Part shown: one piece after another, positions 31,890 through 55,885 of the stretch | Layout of the letters: the number at the start of each line of letters is the position of its first letter | Position numbering within the stretch: the first letter of the stretch is position 1 | DNA from: Anadara kagoshimensis | Taxonomy: Eukaryota; Mollusca; Bivalvia; Arcoida; Arcidae | Reading direction: 5' to 3' | Length of the DNA: 64,000 bases | Assembly: GCA_021292105.1 (NCBI GenBank) | Contig: CM037865.1 | Span: 24,965,928-25,029,927 of the forward strand | Made by a program: the position numbers and the translations under genes | The notes under the pieces: generated by a model | What the model was told of the DNA's origin: nothing | Seen by the model: only the letters and a program-made list of their open reading frames with translations | Databases searched by the model: none

Positions 31890-33158
31890 TAATGAACACT
31901 TTTAATACAGCCAGCATATAAAGATTTTTGTCAAACTCCTTTTTTGAACCATGAAATAAACATATGTAATATAAATAAATATAAGGTGTATATATGTATA
32001 AGTTCTTATTTGCTTTTCCCTTACCGGTATTTACTAGTAGATTTTTTTTTACAAAAAAAAACATTTATACATCTTTATATATAAAGTTTGAGTTTTCTTC
32101 CATTTCATGGAAATATTTATTATCACAGAATATATCGACACAGTAGTCTCCCCTTTTATAAAGCCCTGTATCCAGGAAAGGTCACTCGTACTTTTGTGAT
32201 AAGACAAGTTTTATTGTACAATGTACATAATAATGCTATACGTTAGACTTAGAAATTTTCATGAATTTGTTGCTGAAGAAAACAAATTCACAAAACTTTG
32301 AATTCATATGCTATAAACATGAAAATTGGATTATCATTGTGAATGAATACAAAACATTCATAGAATTCTAAGCTTCAACAAGCTCCTAAAGTCATCAAAT
32401 TGAAATTCACTTGAATTTCAAACTTTCTTCAAAAAATTTTTTACCATGTTTTCACATTGCCACAAATATGGAAAAAGTAAAAGCCACAAGTCTTGGCTCT
32501 GTCATCAGGTAAAACATTATCCCAATCTTGACATTTCCTTAGTTTTCCAAAATCGCGATGTATTATTTTGAATTCCCTGACTTTGAGAAAAAAATTCCCT
32601 GATGAATATCAATTCATAAGGCCATAAAAGTGGATGACTACTATATTATCAATTTACTAGTAAACATACTTTTTGTGTATAAATAAAATAGATTCATGCT
32701 GAAGAAACCGTCTTCTACTTTTCTCTATATACTTTTTCAGAAATAAACAATCTATTAGACCATCACAGTTACAAATTAAACACTGAATATTTAGATTTCC
32801 ACTCAAACTGACCATTTCACCCCTTCATTAACAATGGTATGATCCATATCTACTGATATTTGGACTGTACCACTGATCTGTATGGGTGAGACAGTTATAT
32901 TAATCACTGAACTGTTCTCTGTTCTTTATATCAATTGGAATAAGGGTCCTGTCAGTGTGCTGCCTAGAAAGTAAGTTGAATATATCACGTTTTAACACAG
33001 ATCTCGGACAACTTGAGCACTTGCATTCTTGTAAATAATCATTCAACAATTTAATACATATTGTCTATTCCACCTTGTTCTGGTAGTGTAAAGATTTTTT
33101 TACAATCTTAACCATCAATTTAAATGAGTCCACTTTTATTAATATTTTTTTAACACTT
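31884..33158 (-). other. Katanin 3' UTR (inferred)
   Basis: This A+T-rich sequence follows the katanin stop and has no recognisable repeat and no coding frame. The minus strand has AATAAA at 31884-31889, which would end the transcript near 31865. Extent is inferred. Confidence 0.45.
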
Positions 33159-45673
<12,515 letters not shown>

Positions 45674-46213
45674 CTGAAAATAGATGGATGTAACATTTTG
45701 TATTAATAGACAACAATTGTCAATAATATTCAACAAAGAAAACATTTAATGTTAATGTTATCCTTGTAGTTTTCAACATTGCTTAATGCATATATGACTT
45801 CAAACATAGCGGTCCAAGTAGCAGCAGAACAAGCTGCCATGTGACATAGCCCATGCAGAGACATTTAAAATTGGATCTCCAACATATCTCTTGACAGGCT
45901 GGCATTTAAAAAACCTTTTTTTATTTTAACACTAAGTTTCTCTTCTTTTCTTACTAAAGTTACTGCACATGCACTGGTGTTTAGCTTCATAATAGAAGGA
46001 AACTAATATAATGGGTAAGTGGTCATATTGATTCCAGAGTAGTTAGACTAATTAGCCTACTAAATTTGTAATTATTTTGCTTGTTAGGGGTTAACATGGT
46101 TAACAAAACAAAAATTTCAAATGGTATTTCACTGTGCTGATTAGACAAACTACATAGAACATTCAACACAACACTGTGTCATAGATTATTGATTCATGCA
46201 AATCCCCCTTGTT

Positions 46214-46225
46214 GGGGGGGGGGGG
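46214..46225. repeat. G12 homopolymer
   Basis: Twelve G residues preceded by CCCCC about eight bases upstream, so a small hairpin is also possible. It lies in the katanin first intron. Confidence 0.9.
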
Positions 46226-46566
46226 CAAGTCCTCGAGCAAGAGATGAGATGAAATGCTGTCAATACTGGGATAGCGCGAAATTATTCCAAGCAGAAATTG
46301 TCTATATATTCAATTATATATTAATAATTTATGTCACAATATAGTTGCAATTCTGTCCCAATTTTAAAATTTCCATGATCAAAATTTTGTCAAGTGTCTT
46401 TTCTCGGTTTCTGGGTCACCTGTCAAATAATTTATTATGGTGTGATTATGCCGTAATTTGGCTCAGTTTTTACACAATATATATGTCTTCCAGTTACCCC
46501 CGAACAAAATGTGTTAGCAGATTTTAATACCTGTAAAATATTCTGAATAAAAAATGAAGAACTCAC

Positions 46567-46720
46567 CTAAAATATTTATGGAGGATACGTAAATTGAAAA
46601 CGACAATTTGATTGGTTACACTCAAGCTCCGAAACAGCGCCCACCTCCTAGCTCCGTATGTCGCGAGGTAGACGCTGCAGACAGCCCTCGACGAAATTTC
46701 AAGAATCTTGAAATTTCGGG
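46567..46720 (-). promoter_or_regulatory. Katanin non-coding first exon and promoter region (inferred)
   Basis: A strong minus-strand donor (TTTTAG|GTGAGT) with its last exon base at 46567 would splice to the ATG exon at 45673. Upstream, 46615-46710 is richer in CpG and G+C than the surroundings. CCAAT occurs on the minus strand at 46611-46615. The transcription start cannot be fixed. A related sequence lies inverted at about 52640-52735. Confidence 0.45.
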
Positions 46721-47447
46721 AAATGTCTCGTTACCAATTTTTGCAAAAAGTTTACTATTTCTGTATCTTACGCAATTGATAATTTTTTCGGCGTTTTTTA
46801 ACCTTGGAATTTTAATGAACACCAAAAATTGTATTTAGTAATTTGATTTGTATGAAACTGGTTATGTTTTGAAGGGATTATTTTTTCTTCCGCAAATGCA
46901 GTGAAATAGTGAAATGCGAAACTAAACTGCAAAAGAAACTGCTATATAATGGATGTCATCAAGCAGTGCGCTGAACAAATTCGCCTTGAAATCGGAACAA
47001 CTACAGACAATAAATGAAAATGGAGAAATTTAATCTTCCTGTTGGATAATGAACGAGTTTGGCCTTTCAATAATGCATGTTTTAAACGGTATTTATAGTT
47101 TATACAACTGTCACGGTATTTGTTGCACTCCTTACGTAGACCGAATTATTTCTGTAGTCGACGAACCTTTTATCGTATTGATATGGGGCCGTGGGATCCT
47201 CTATGAGCCTGTAACTTGCATCTTGCAACCCCACCCAGTCCCATTGGACTATCAATGTGCTCCCTCCATAAAATTGCCCTTGATTCATGAAACTGAAGGG
47301 GATTTAATAGACTTTTTCTTATTTGTATTTCCTACAAAACTTGATGTTTTGTCTAATGGAGGACGGATTCATTACAGAATTAAAATAAAAAAAATATGCA
47401 TAGTATACATCATACGTATTTTTTTTTAAATTTTATAATGAATCTGG
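46721..47447. other. Spacer upstream of katanin
   Basis: Between the katanin promoter region and the minisatellite there is unique-looking sequence containing only the minus-strand orphan fragment at 47100-47303. No RNA gene or mobile element was recognised. Confidence 0.4.
47100..47303 (-). CDS. Orphan coding-like fragment, unrecognised
   Basis: A minus-strand frame of about 65 codons follows a possible acceptor (AATCCCCTTCAG near 47304) and ends with TAA at 47100-47102. It reads FMNQGQFYGGSTLIVQWDW, later RLIEDPTAPYQYDKRF and ends SATNTVTVV. Composition is like a folded extracellular or beta-rich protein and unlike the surrounding repeats. No upstream partner exon is visible before the minisatellite at 47448. 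It may be a stranded exon, a gene remnant, or chance; function unknown. Confidence 0.3.
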   Translation of the reverse strand: MPFSFMNQGQFYGGSTLIVQWDWVGLQDASYRLIEDPTAPYQYDKRFVDYRNNSVYVRSATNTVTVV

Positions 47448-48480
47448 TGTATTCATACTGGCCACTCAACATCTGCATAGACTTACAATGGCTAATTAAG
47501 GCTATGCTGTATTTATACTGGCCCGTCAACATCTGTGTAGACTTACAATGGCCTTCCAAAGCTATGCTGTATTCATACTGGCCCGTCAACAGCTGTGTAG
47601 GCCAAAAATGGCCATTCAAAGCTATGCTGTATTCATACTAACCCGTCAACATCTTTGTAGGCTTACAATGGCCTTTCAAAGGCAAATTGTACACATACTT
47701 GCCAATCAACATCTGTGTAGGCTTACAGTGACCTTTCAAAGTGATGCTGTATTCATACTGGCCCGTTAACACCTGCATAGACTAACAATGGCTATTCAAA
47801 ACTATGCTGTATTCATACTGGCCCATCAGCATCTATGTAGGCCAAAAATTGCCATTCAAGCTATGCTGTATTCAAACTGGAATGTCAACATCTGCATAGA
47901 ATTAAAATGGCTATTCAAAGCTATGCTGTATTCATACCTGCCCGTTAACATCTGCATAGACTTGCATGGCTATTCAAAGCTATGCTGTATTTATACTGGC
48001 CGTCAACATCTGTGTAGACTTACAATATCCTTTAAAAGCTATGCTGTATTCATACTGGCCCCTTAACATTTGTGTAGATTTACAATGGCCTTTAAAAGCT
48101 ATGCTGTATTCATACTGGCCCGTCAACATCTGCATAGACTTGCATGGCTATTCAAAGCTATGCTGTATTCATACTGGCCCGTTAACATCTGTGTAGGCCA
48201 AATATGGCCTTTAAAAGCTATGCTGTATTCATACTGGCCTGTCAACATCTGTGTAGGCTTACAATGGCCTTTAAAAGCTATGCTGTATTCATACTGGACT
48301 GTCAACATCTGTGTAGGCTTACAATTGCCATTCAACGCTAAATTGTACACATACTTGTAGACTTAACTGGTCTGTCAAAGCCAAGGTATACTTGATCTGT
48401 AATGGCCGTCAGGTTTTACATATGCTTGCCAGTCATTTTTATGTAGACTTATACTGGACAGTTAATATCTACAACATGTA
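47448..48480. repeat. 60-bp minisatellite, about 15 units plus decayed edge
   Basis: Units begin near 47456 and recur every 59-60 bases to about 48352, then decay to 48480. A typical unit reads TACTGGCCCGTCAACATCTG, TGTAGGCTTACAATGGCCTT and TCAAAGCTATGCTGTATTCA. Units 4 and 15 share a variant end (AAATTGTACACA), and units 9 and 12 share GACTTGCATGGC, suggesting segmental copying. Because 60 is divisible by three, both strands are open over long stretches; this is probably not coding. Confidence 0.93.
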
Positions 48481-49204
48481 TTACAGACTTTTTTGGTATG
48501 TCAGTAATACTCAGTATGTACATTACATAAAATGCACCATTATTGGTACATACATGTACTTGTGCATAAGGATGTAAACATGTGTCAACTTTCATGATAT
48601 TTATATACTATGTACATGTTTTACTACATGATGATGTCTGAACACTTGTGGTATTTGGACATTATATAAAATGAATAAAACTTAGCTGTGAAAGTAAAAC
48701 ATATACCTGGTAATAATATTTTGCATGGAATTACCACTAGAGATAGTACAGTAATTCCTTAGGCAGAGCATTTTCTCTGTAAATTGGTTATGGGTTTGAA
48801 CACAGAGTGAAAGACCAGTGCCTGATACATGCACTATGCATAAATCCAGATATGAAAATCCTGAAAAATGGTCTTGAGACTGCTGTTAAAAAAATCCCAC
48901 ACTTAGTTAAGATATACAGAATCCCCACTCAAATCAAAATAATTTGAAAAGCATGTTCATTTTAATTCAAATGGAAATTACTGGTTTCAGTGGTTTGGCT
49001 ATGTGCAATGTAAAATTGTTGATCATATGAGATGCAGTAACTTTCACCATAGAATTATTGATGAAATGTCATTTCATTCCAAAAGTCTTTTTTTGTGTTT
49101 AGCATAATTCAGGTGTTGAATATGCTTGTAAAGGCAAACTATTAGTGGATATGGGAACTGATAACTTCACAAATGTTTGTATGTATAACTATTGCAGTTG
49201 TAAG

Positions 49205-49360
49205 GTTTATTTATTTGAATGGTATTTTACACTCCGGTCAAGAATTGTTTAGTTATATTGAGACAGCAGGTTCAGAAATTATGGAAGAAGCTAGAGTGCT
49301 GATGACGATAACCAGCCTGGGCAAGTGAACTGATAAACTCTCACACTAGACTGTTCTGCA
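49205..49360 (-). mobile_element. SINE-A, tail and body
   Basis: Reversed tail TTTTACACTCCGGTCAAGAA and body GATAAACTCTCACACTAGAC are present; the head is missing. Confidence 0.65.
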
Positions 49361-49416
49361 CACTATGGATATGTCCTGAGTTAAAACAAAGGTGGTGACA
49401 GGCCACCAAGGCCCAA

Positions 49417-49431
49417 GGGGGGGGGGGGGGG
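49417..49431. repeat. G15 homopolymer
   Basis: A run of about 15 G residues in an A+T-rich spacer, next to a reverse SINE. Length is uncertain in any assembly. Confidence 0.85.
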
Positions 49432-49814
49432 CTGTAATGTATGAAGTAAGAAAGTAGGTCACTGGAACCAATCTTTCATGTCTGTCTGATTTCCCTTAAG
49501 CTTTATGAATTTTGATCTTAGAGTAAGACATTTTAAATTTGGTTGGTATGTATAATTGTTGGAGTTGTAACACATGAAGTATGATAATAGGTCACAGTGA
49601 CTTACTTTGTCATGGTTGAACGAGTTTTCCTTTAATGCCCTCATACATTGTATCTATATATAACTTTTAGAGCTTAAAGGTATAAAGTATTGAAGTAGGT
49701 CACTGTGATCTAAATTTCATCTTTTAATGAATGTTTTTATAACTTCTTGACTTTTTTACAAATAAGAGTTCACACTTGAAATGTGTACAACAGGTGTGAC
49801 CCATCTAAAGGTAA

Positions 49815-51130
49815 TTTTTAGCTCAGATGAGCTATTGCCATGTATCTTTGTCCGTCGTGCATCCTGTGTAAACTTTTCACATTTCAATCAACTCCTCCAA
49901 AACTACTGAACCAAATTGGATGATATTTGGCAGTAATGATGCCCAAGTGAGGCACTTTCAGATTTGCACAAATAAAGAAATTATGTCCCCTGGGTGCCCT
50001 ATAAAGGATAAAATTGTTAACATCCTTAAAAATCACCCCCTCTGAACTTATAAGAGGTATAGCTTAGATATTTCATGTAAAACATACTTAGGAAACCTGG
50101 TTTCAGATTTGCACAAATTGTAGCTGTAGGGGCCGAAATGGGAAAAAAGGGGAAATTTCCTAATATTAATGTACCGGTATTTGTCAATATACATATATGT
50201 ATCTTAAAAACTATAAACTTTGTATAGACATGTATATTAGAATATTGTAGGCATTTGCACAACAATCATTTTGATATATGAATGAAGATCATAAGTTCAA
50301 AGGTCAAGGTCATAGATGCAAAATGAAGACAGAAAGGTTAATTATCTCAAAAAACTATAAACATTTTGTATAGGCACATTGGAATTCTCTTCAGTTAATG
50401 TCATTGACCATTGAACCTCTGCATGAGATATGTACTCAGCCTCAGATGAGCATTAAAGATTGGCCTCTTTTTGATGAAATTATGGGCTGTTGACTTTGAA
50501 AATTTCTTTGAAATAGCAGCTTTCTTGACTTTTTTTCTAAATGCTGGCAGATACAGTGCTCAATCTAGAAGGGACTCTTGTGCCATTAGCCCTAAAATAA
50601 CTTTGTTCTACAAAAATGTTCTTGTTGGGCCAACTCTGGTCCATCTTTTTAGTTTTAGGTGAGATTTCAATTAATCCACTTTAACCTCTTTCTTCGTTTT
50701 CATTTTCTTTGACTTATACTGATCTTTATACCAAGTATGTTATAATGTTGACCCAATTTTTTTTCAAAATATGACCCCTGTTTTTAAAAACTTGGGCCAG
50801 GATGACCCCAACAATAACATTACTAGATTGAACATTGCAGATATTAAACTTATATTTGGTATGTGAGTTTACCATCATCAGTAACAGATAAAGTTTGAGT
50901 TTAATTCAGTTTTCTGGACTTCTAATCTCTGCAGATATTGAATGTATATTTGGTATGTGAGTCTACCATCATGAGTTACATATAAACTTGAGTTTCATTC
51001 TGGTTCAGTGATTTTGATGCAATTATGGGCTATGGACTTTTATTTATTTTGTATGTGAATCTTACATCTTATAAAATATGGAATTGCAATTTGACTTGTG
51101 CACCCTGGTGCCAATGCATCAATATTGGAT
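49815..51130. repeat. Probable degenerate dispersed repeat
   Basis: It begins with the palindrome AGCTCAGATGAGCT and continues with phrases typical of a widespread mollusc repeat (CTCCAAAACTACTGAACCAA, then ATTTGGCAGTAATG), recalled only in style. Internal phrases recur, such as CAGATTTGCACAAAT (two copies) and TTTGGTATGTGAGT (two copies) with ACCATCAT. No coding frame. Class unknown. Confidence 0.35.
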
Positions 51131-51374
51131 CTACAAGTCTTGTTCAAAACCTTTGTACAACATGGATAAAAAGCTTGATGAAAGTAAAAAAATATATATA
51201 AACCATCACTTATGTTTACTACAAGCCCAACTGTTCTGTAATGTCATTTATTAATGTAACATTACGCTGACGCCAAGTTTACCTGTTAGTTGATGACTTG
51301 CCTTTAATCAACCAATAGTACAGCAAGAAGTTTTGAATTTAAAAATGTCCTAGTTTCAGTCACCACAATCTATG

Positions 51375-51620
51375 ATCACTTCAGTGGCTCAGTGGTAGTG
51401 TATGTCTTGAGAAAGGGAGGTTGTGGATTTGAACCCTGGTCATGTCATACATAGGACTTTCAAAATTGTATCTGCTTTCTTAATGATGCTCGGTATTAAG
51501 AGGACAGAGTATTGACTGGGTCCTGACTGTGATCCAGCACCTTACTTAAAGTTTCCCTGAGTGTATGTTAGCACAAGGCAGATCATAAAATACACTTGCA
51601 GTCTTACACATCTCCACACA
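51375..51620 (+). mobile_element. SINE-C (tRNA-derived)
   Basis: Head TTCAGTGGCTCAGTGGTAGT (A-box) and GTTGTGGATTTGAACCCTGG (B-box), then a body with CTTAATGATGCTCGGTATTA AGAGGACAGA. Its relative in reverse is at 55195-55480. Confidence 0.65.
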
Positions 51621-51769
51621 TAGATTAACCCTTAGACAAAAATAAACTTGCTTTGGTTGCAAATAGCATGCAACTAAATACAACATTACAACATCAGCAG
51701 TCTGTGAATTAAATTTATTAGCAAATGTTTTAAAATGTCATATAGCATATCAGCATCAGTGTTGTTACA

Positions 51770-51945
51770 GTGGAGTAATAGAGTAAATTACATCCCAGTC
51801 AAGGTGTTTTCACTTATATTGAGACAACAAGTTCTGGAATGGTAGGGAAAACAGCAGTTCCTCTAGGGAAAACCATCAATTCAGAAAAATGGGATTACCA
51901 AGAGAGCAGAGGTGGTGTAATCTGTATGCTAGTGTATTATATAAC
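51770..51945 (-). mobile_element. SINE-A
   Basis: GGAGTAATAGAGTAAATTAC and ATCCCAGTCAAGGTGTTTTC, then AGTTCTGGAATGGTAGGG, are the reversed tail and body; the head is eroded. Confidence 0.7.
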
Positions 51946-51949
51946 GTGA

Positions 51950-52170
51950 CTGCCTAGACCACAAAATGACTTGAAAGTGAGTAGTGACTTTCGCCAAGCA
52001 CTCAGCATTACAAAATGAAAGTCACGGTTCTTTCAGATGGGAACTTAAAAGAAACGAGGGCCCGTGTCGCGGTGTGCTTGGTTCGCTAAAGAACCCTGCT
52101 GTATAATGTCATCAGCGCAATGCACAGGCAAAATTTCTGCACTTTGGCCTATAGCTGGTGACGTCTCAAC
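51950..52170 (+). mobile_element. SINE-B, body
   Basis: GACTTGAAAGTGAGTAGTGA, GCCAAGCACTCAGCATTACA and AAAGAACCCTGCTGTATAAT match the copies at 45120 and 54655. It ends at GGTGACGTCTCAACTTCAAT and lacks the tail. Confidence 0.65.
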
Positions 52171-52318
52171 TTCAATTTAAAATTATTTATTTTTGGAGTC
52201 CCTGATGAGTATTTATCGTCCAAGGGAAAAAGGTAAAATAAACTGTTAGATCAGTTATCGAAATGTCTAAATTAATTGAAGATATAAATTTGGTTAACAG
52301 TATATGGGGTTTCGCCTC

Positions 52319-52319
<1 letters not shown>

Positions 52320-52349
<30 letters not shown>
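52320..52349. repeat. Poly(T) tract
   Basis: About 29 T residues. No SINE or LINE 3' end was recognised beside it. Confidence 0.95.
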
Positions 52350-52576
52350 GGTTATTTCTGATAAAATTTCAGATGCACCATACTGGCATAAGACAAATTT
52401 ATGAAGCGATTCTCTCCGTTAAGATATCTGTTGTTTCTATGTGCAATAATACATTAATATCATATGGATTATATAATAGACGGGTTAGGATAATGGCAAA
52501 CTGCTAGAAAAGTTAATAAACTGTTTACTTCTCTGCAATTTGGCTCCGGATAAATTTGAAGACGACCTTACAGGGC

Positions 52577-52588
52577 GCCGCCATTTTG
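52577..52588 (-). promoter_or_regulatory. YY1-like site in a CpG-bearing patch
   Basis: The minus strand reads CAAAATGGCGGC, the AAnATGGCGGC consensus of YY1 sites, which often sit near animal transcription starts. The surrounding 150 bases have more CpG than the neighbourhood. No gene start could be linked to it. Confidence 0.3.
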
Positions 52589-52639
52589 TATCGAATGTAC
52601 ACAGGGTATCGCGTATTGATCTGTGAAAATAGTACCGCA

Positions 52640-52735
52640 ATCTAAACTTCAGAAATGTTCCGAAGGGCTGTCTGCAGCGGTCATAAAAGAGATACGAATG
52701 TTGGCCGCTGTTCGGAGCTTGGGTTACACTGTTGT
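52640..52735 (-). repeat. Inverted copy of the katanin promoter-region sequence
   Basis: Its reverse complement contains CAAGCTCCGAACAGCGGCC, CGTATCTC and GCTGCAGACAGCCCT in the same order and spacing as CAAGCTCCGAAACAGCGCCC, CCGTATGTC and GCTGCAGACAGCCCT at 46625-46690. It may be an inverted duplication of regulatory sequence or two copies of an unknown repeat. Confidence 0.5.
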
Positions 52736-53954
52736 CGAATCCTGACCAAAATCGTACCCACTTAAATGAAACAAATATTAGGATAAAACATTTCGCCAGG
52801 ATCAACACAAAGGGGAATTTTCGTGTTATTTTCATATATAAACCAGTTTTGTTTTTATTTTATACCTAAGTATGCACTTAGCGGTAAAAAAAACGTTGAA
52901 CATACCATAAATGGGTTTTAATTGAAATTTTAGGTCCGCCAAGGCAGAGACATATAAATATTATATGTCTCTGGCCAAGGCAACGGTTATAATTTTTCAT
53001 GTGAGTGTGAAGACTGTTCAAAAATAAAAATAAAGTGAACGAAGTAATAAAGTCTTCCTTATGATGATTATGAAAGTTGGACAATTCACGGTGAAGCTTG
53101 TCTACGACTTATTTGCCGTCTATACTGCTAAAATGCACCAAACAGCGTGGTAACAGGTTATAAGCTCTGTTCTAAGATTTCATCTAAATTACCAGAATTA
53201 TAACAGTATAAGAATCGTTGTAAAATATGCACCAATTTTCTTATGTGTTTTATCAAGTAGTTAATAATATTGTAAATGATTTTTACCACACAAGCCATTC
53301 ATTGTTTGTATGACAGTACATAAAGAACGAAAGAGTACTCCAGTGAAAAAAAGCGAGCCCTGACGCTTTCCCCGACAGTTGTCTACTTTGATAATTAAGT
53401 GGACAGATGGAGAGCGTAGAGTTTATAGTTTGGAAAATTGGGAAAGTTTATGGTTTGTAAAGAGTTGCATTTTTTTGAGAAATGCTAATGCAGAGATAAA
53501 GGTAGGTCACGATATGATGGTAAACGGTAGACACCAAGTCTATGATTGTAACAGATAAAGCGTGTAAAGGCGTGATTATATACATTCGGCGATACAATAT
53601 TAATACCGTTATAGGTCCTTTAAATTCATCTGTGTTAATAAACACCGCCATCTTTTTGGTGAACGAACTATATATGTCATTAGTTTATCATTCGTTGGCG
53701 GTATCGAATTCTCATATAAACAAAACAATAAACTAATGCCCGCACCACCGGACCACCCTAGCGTGGTTGTACATTGGCCTCTCACTCTTTGCTTCATATC
53801 GCCCTTGACAGCTATGAAACTTGCATTGAATATTTGCTATATTGAGGTGTTCGGAGCAGAAGGACGTTTGGTGCATACTGTTTCACACTCGTTCACTGTG
53901 ATGAAACTGCTGCTTCTATGCACCGTAAAAAGTGAGACGATATTACCTTGGGAC

Positions 53955-54025
53955 CTGTGTGGCTGGTTTTGCGGATCACATTATGCCTCTCAGTGCCCAT
54001 GTTCAAATCCTACTACACTCTGGAA
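53955..54025 (+). mobile_element. SINE-A head fragment
   Basis: GGATCACATTATGCCTCTCA and CATGTTCAAATCCTACTACA are the B-box side of the tRNA-like head. Confidence 0.5.
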
Positions 54026-54304
54026 CTGGTAAAAGTGGCCTTTATATACAGGTTCAATGATATGAATAAAGAACAATTGGGATACTGGATCTTGGGGATA
54101 GCGTTTGTCAGTTTCAAAAGTTCAATAGGTCACCCGTTTCATCATAGCTAAACATAGTTTTTAAAATCGAAAGTCCTCCAACAAAACATGGAAAAACATA
54201 GACCGCTATAGAGACTTCTATATCTAGAATTTTCTGTTCAGTTGGTGGTTTAATAGAACATATGCTTGTACAATACTGTTAGAAGAAACAAAAGCCAACT
54301 ACAT

Positions 54305-54470
54305 TTGGAGATCCCCTGTGTCCGAGTGTCTAAAACCCAGGCTTAAACAGCATTTCTCACTTCCTGGGTTTGAATCCCACTCTGGAAGGCCTTAGGCGAG
54401 AAAATTTGTCAGTTTGCCCGCCAAACGGTTGTGGTTTTCTCTAGACACCTTTTTCTTCTACCCATGTAGC
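54305..54470 (+). mobile_element. SINE-A, head and body
   Basis: Head CTGTGTCCGAGTGTCTAAAA, B-box CTGGGTTTGAATCCCACTC and body AGAAAATTTGTCAGTTTGCC are present; the tail is lost. Confidence 0.7.
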
Positions 54471-54654
54471 TCACTGCAGCTCTTAGGAAAACATGCTCCA
54501 AAAACTTTTAACATTGTATACATGGGAGACCTTGCAGATGACAAAAACTTCTGTTTCATCAAAGCTAAACATAGTTTCATAGTTTTCAAAAGTACAAATC
54601 AAAAGTCATCCAACAAAACATGGTAAAACATACAGTATAATCAATACAGATATA

Positions 54655-54995
54655 GAGTCGAGTAATGGTGTTTAAAGTCCCAGTGAGGAATATTTCACTT
54701 ATATCGAGACGTTGCAAGCTATAGGCTAAGATGCAGAAATTTGCCTGTGCATTGCATTGATGGCATTATACAGCAGGGTTCTTTATCATGCCAGGCTTAC
54801 CATGACACTGGATGTCATTTATTTTAGTTCCCATCCAAAAGAACCATGACTTTCATTTTATAATGCCGAGTGTTTGGCGGAGGAACAGTCACTACCCACT
54901 TGCGAATCTTGGATCAGACCTGGTTGGGGTTTGAACCTATGCCCTTCCACTTATGGAATGAGAAATCTTCCAACTGAGTGACCGCAGTGGTAAGA
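54655..54995 (-). mobile_element. SINE-B, near full length
   Basis: In reverse it has a tRNA-like head (GCGGTCACTCAGTTGGAAGA, B-box TAGGTTCAAACCCCAACC), the SINE-B body, then the tail shared with SINE-A (GAGTAATGGTGTTTAAAGTC and CACTTATATCGAGACGTTG on the plus strand). This is the clearest evidence that two heads share one tail. Confidence 0.75.
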
Positions 54996-55194
54996 CAGCT
55001 GTACAGATCACCTGTAAATAGTGACAATATGTCTCAAGTTATCAGAACCTGATAGGTCCAACAGTTCAGCTCAAGACTTTAAAATTGATTGGTTAGTTGA
55101 ATGCTGTGCTATGTAGCATCAGCAGTTTTTCCGTTATTTGCAATGAGAGAAAATTTATCAACCTCTTGGGATTAATCTAAGATCAAGTTTGCAT

Positions 55195-55480
55195 GAGATG
55201 TGCTAATGTTTTTTTGTGGTCTGTCTTGTACTAGCACATACTCACAGCAACTAAAGTGCTTGGTCTCCGAGTCAGTATGCTGAAGATAATCATGCTTCTT
55301 CCCCAGTTACCTAATATTGACACCAGGTGAACAAACAATAGTCTGTCCTCTCAATACAGAGCAACAGATGAAGAATAAGTATCTCAAATTTTAAAGTCTA
55401 ATTATGACCTGGCTGGGGTTCGAACCCATGACCTCCAGCTCTCTTGACAGATGCTCTACCGCTGATCCACTGAGAAGTAT
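55195..55480 (-). mobile_element. SINE-C, near full length
   Basis: In reverse the head reads CTTCTCAGTGGATCAGCGGT and AGAGCATCTGTCAAGAGAGC, with B-box GGGTTCGAACCCCAGCC; the body ends AGACAGACCACAAAAAAAC. The boxes are close to true tRNA consensus, so the copy is young or well preserved. Confidence 0.72.
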
Positions 55481-55764
55481 GTTAACTATTAAGTGGACTA
55501 CATCTAACATGACCTTTCTGTATTGCTGACCAGTCGACTGCCTTCATGAAATGAATAAATACAATTTAATTTAAAAGAGACAAAATTCAAATTAAGATTC
55601 TTAATATTTTTATTTACGTTAATCATAAGCAACAACAGTGTTCAACAAAATTTTAAAGCATTTTCTTTCTATAAATATTTTTTCAGAATGTTATCTCTGT
55701 GTTGTAGTCATATCAAACACAACTCCTCAATTACAAATCAAACATGTCATACACTGGCATACAT

Positions 55765-55885
55765 GTACAGTCAAACATGCCTTAAAGATCCCCTCTGTAT
55801 GAGGGCCATCTGCTTTTTAAGGCCAGTAAAATTTTATCCCCACAGGTCTTTATTTATGTTATTTGAACCTGTATATTTGTATTCT
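55765..55885. mobile_element. ACAGT-type element, left part
   Basis: It starts ACAGTCAAACATGCCTTAAA, has GGCCAGTAAAATTTTATCCC and GTTATTTGAACCTGTATAT, as in the copies at 22609 and 62923. Confidence 0.55.

Larger units (their letters stand above)
48481..52639. other. Repeat-rich intergenic stretch
   Basis: It holds SINE copies (49205-49360, 51375-51620, 51770-51945, 51950-52170), G and T homopolymers, and a long degenerate dispersed repeat (about 49815-51130). No gene was recognised. Confidence 0.5.

Noticed and set aside
46622-46825. 67-residue minus-strand frame over the katanin promoter region
   Set aside because: It overlaps the proposed non-coding first exon and promoter-like sequence, and its composition looks like chance translation.
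47396-48360. Overlapping open frames on both strands as a repeat protein
   Set aside because: They follow from the 60-bp minisatellite period being divisible by three; units with 59 bases break every frame.
51375-51450. Possible functional tRNA gene
   Set aside because: The A and B boxes are tRNA-like, but the acceptor stem does not close and a SINE body follows; the same applies to 55410-55480 and 54935-54995.
52485-52835. 116-residue minus-strand frame near the YY1-like site
   Set aside because: It includes the inverted promoter-like copy, has no recognisable domain and no supporting splice sites.
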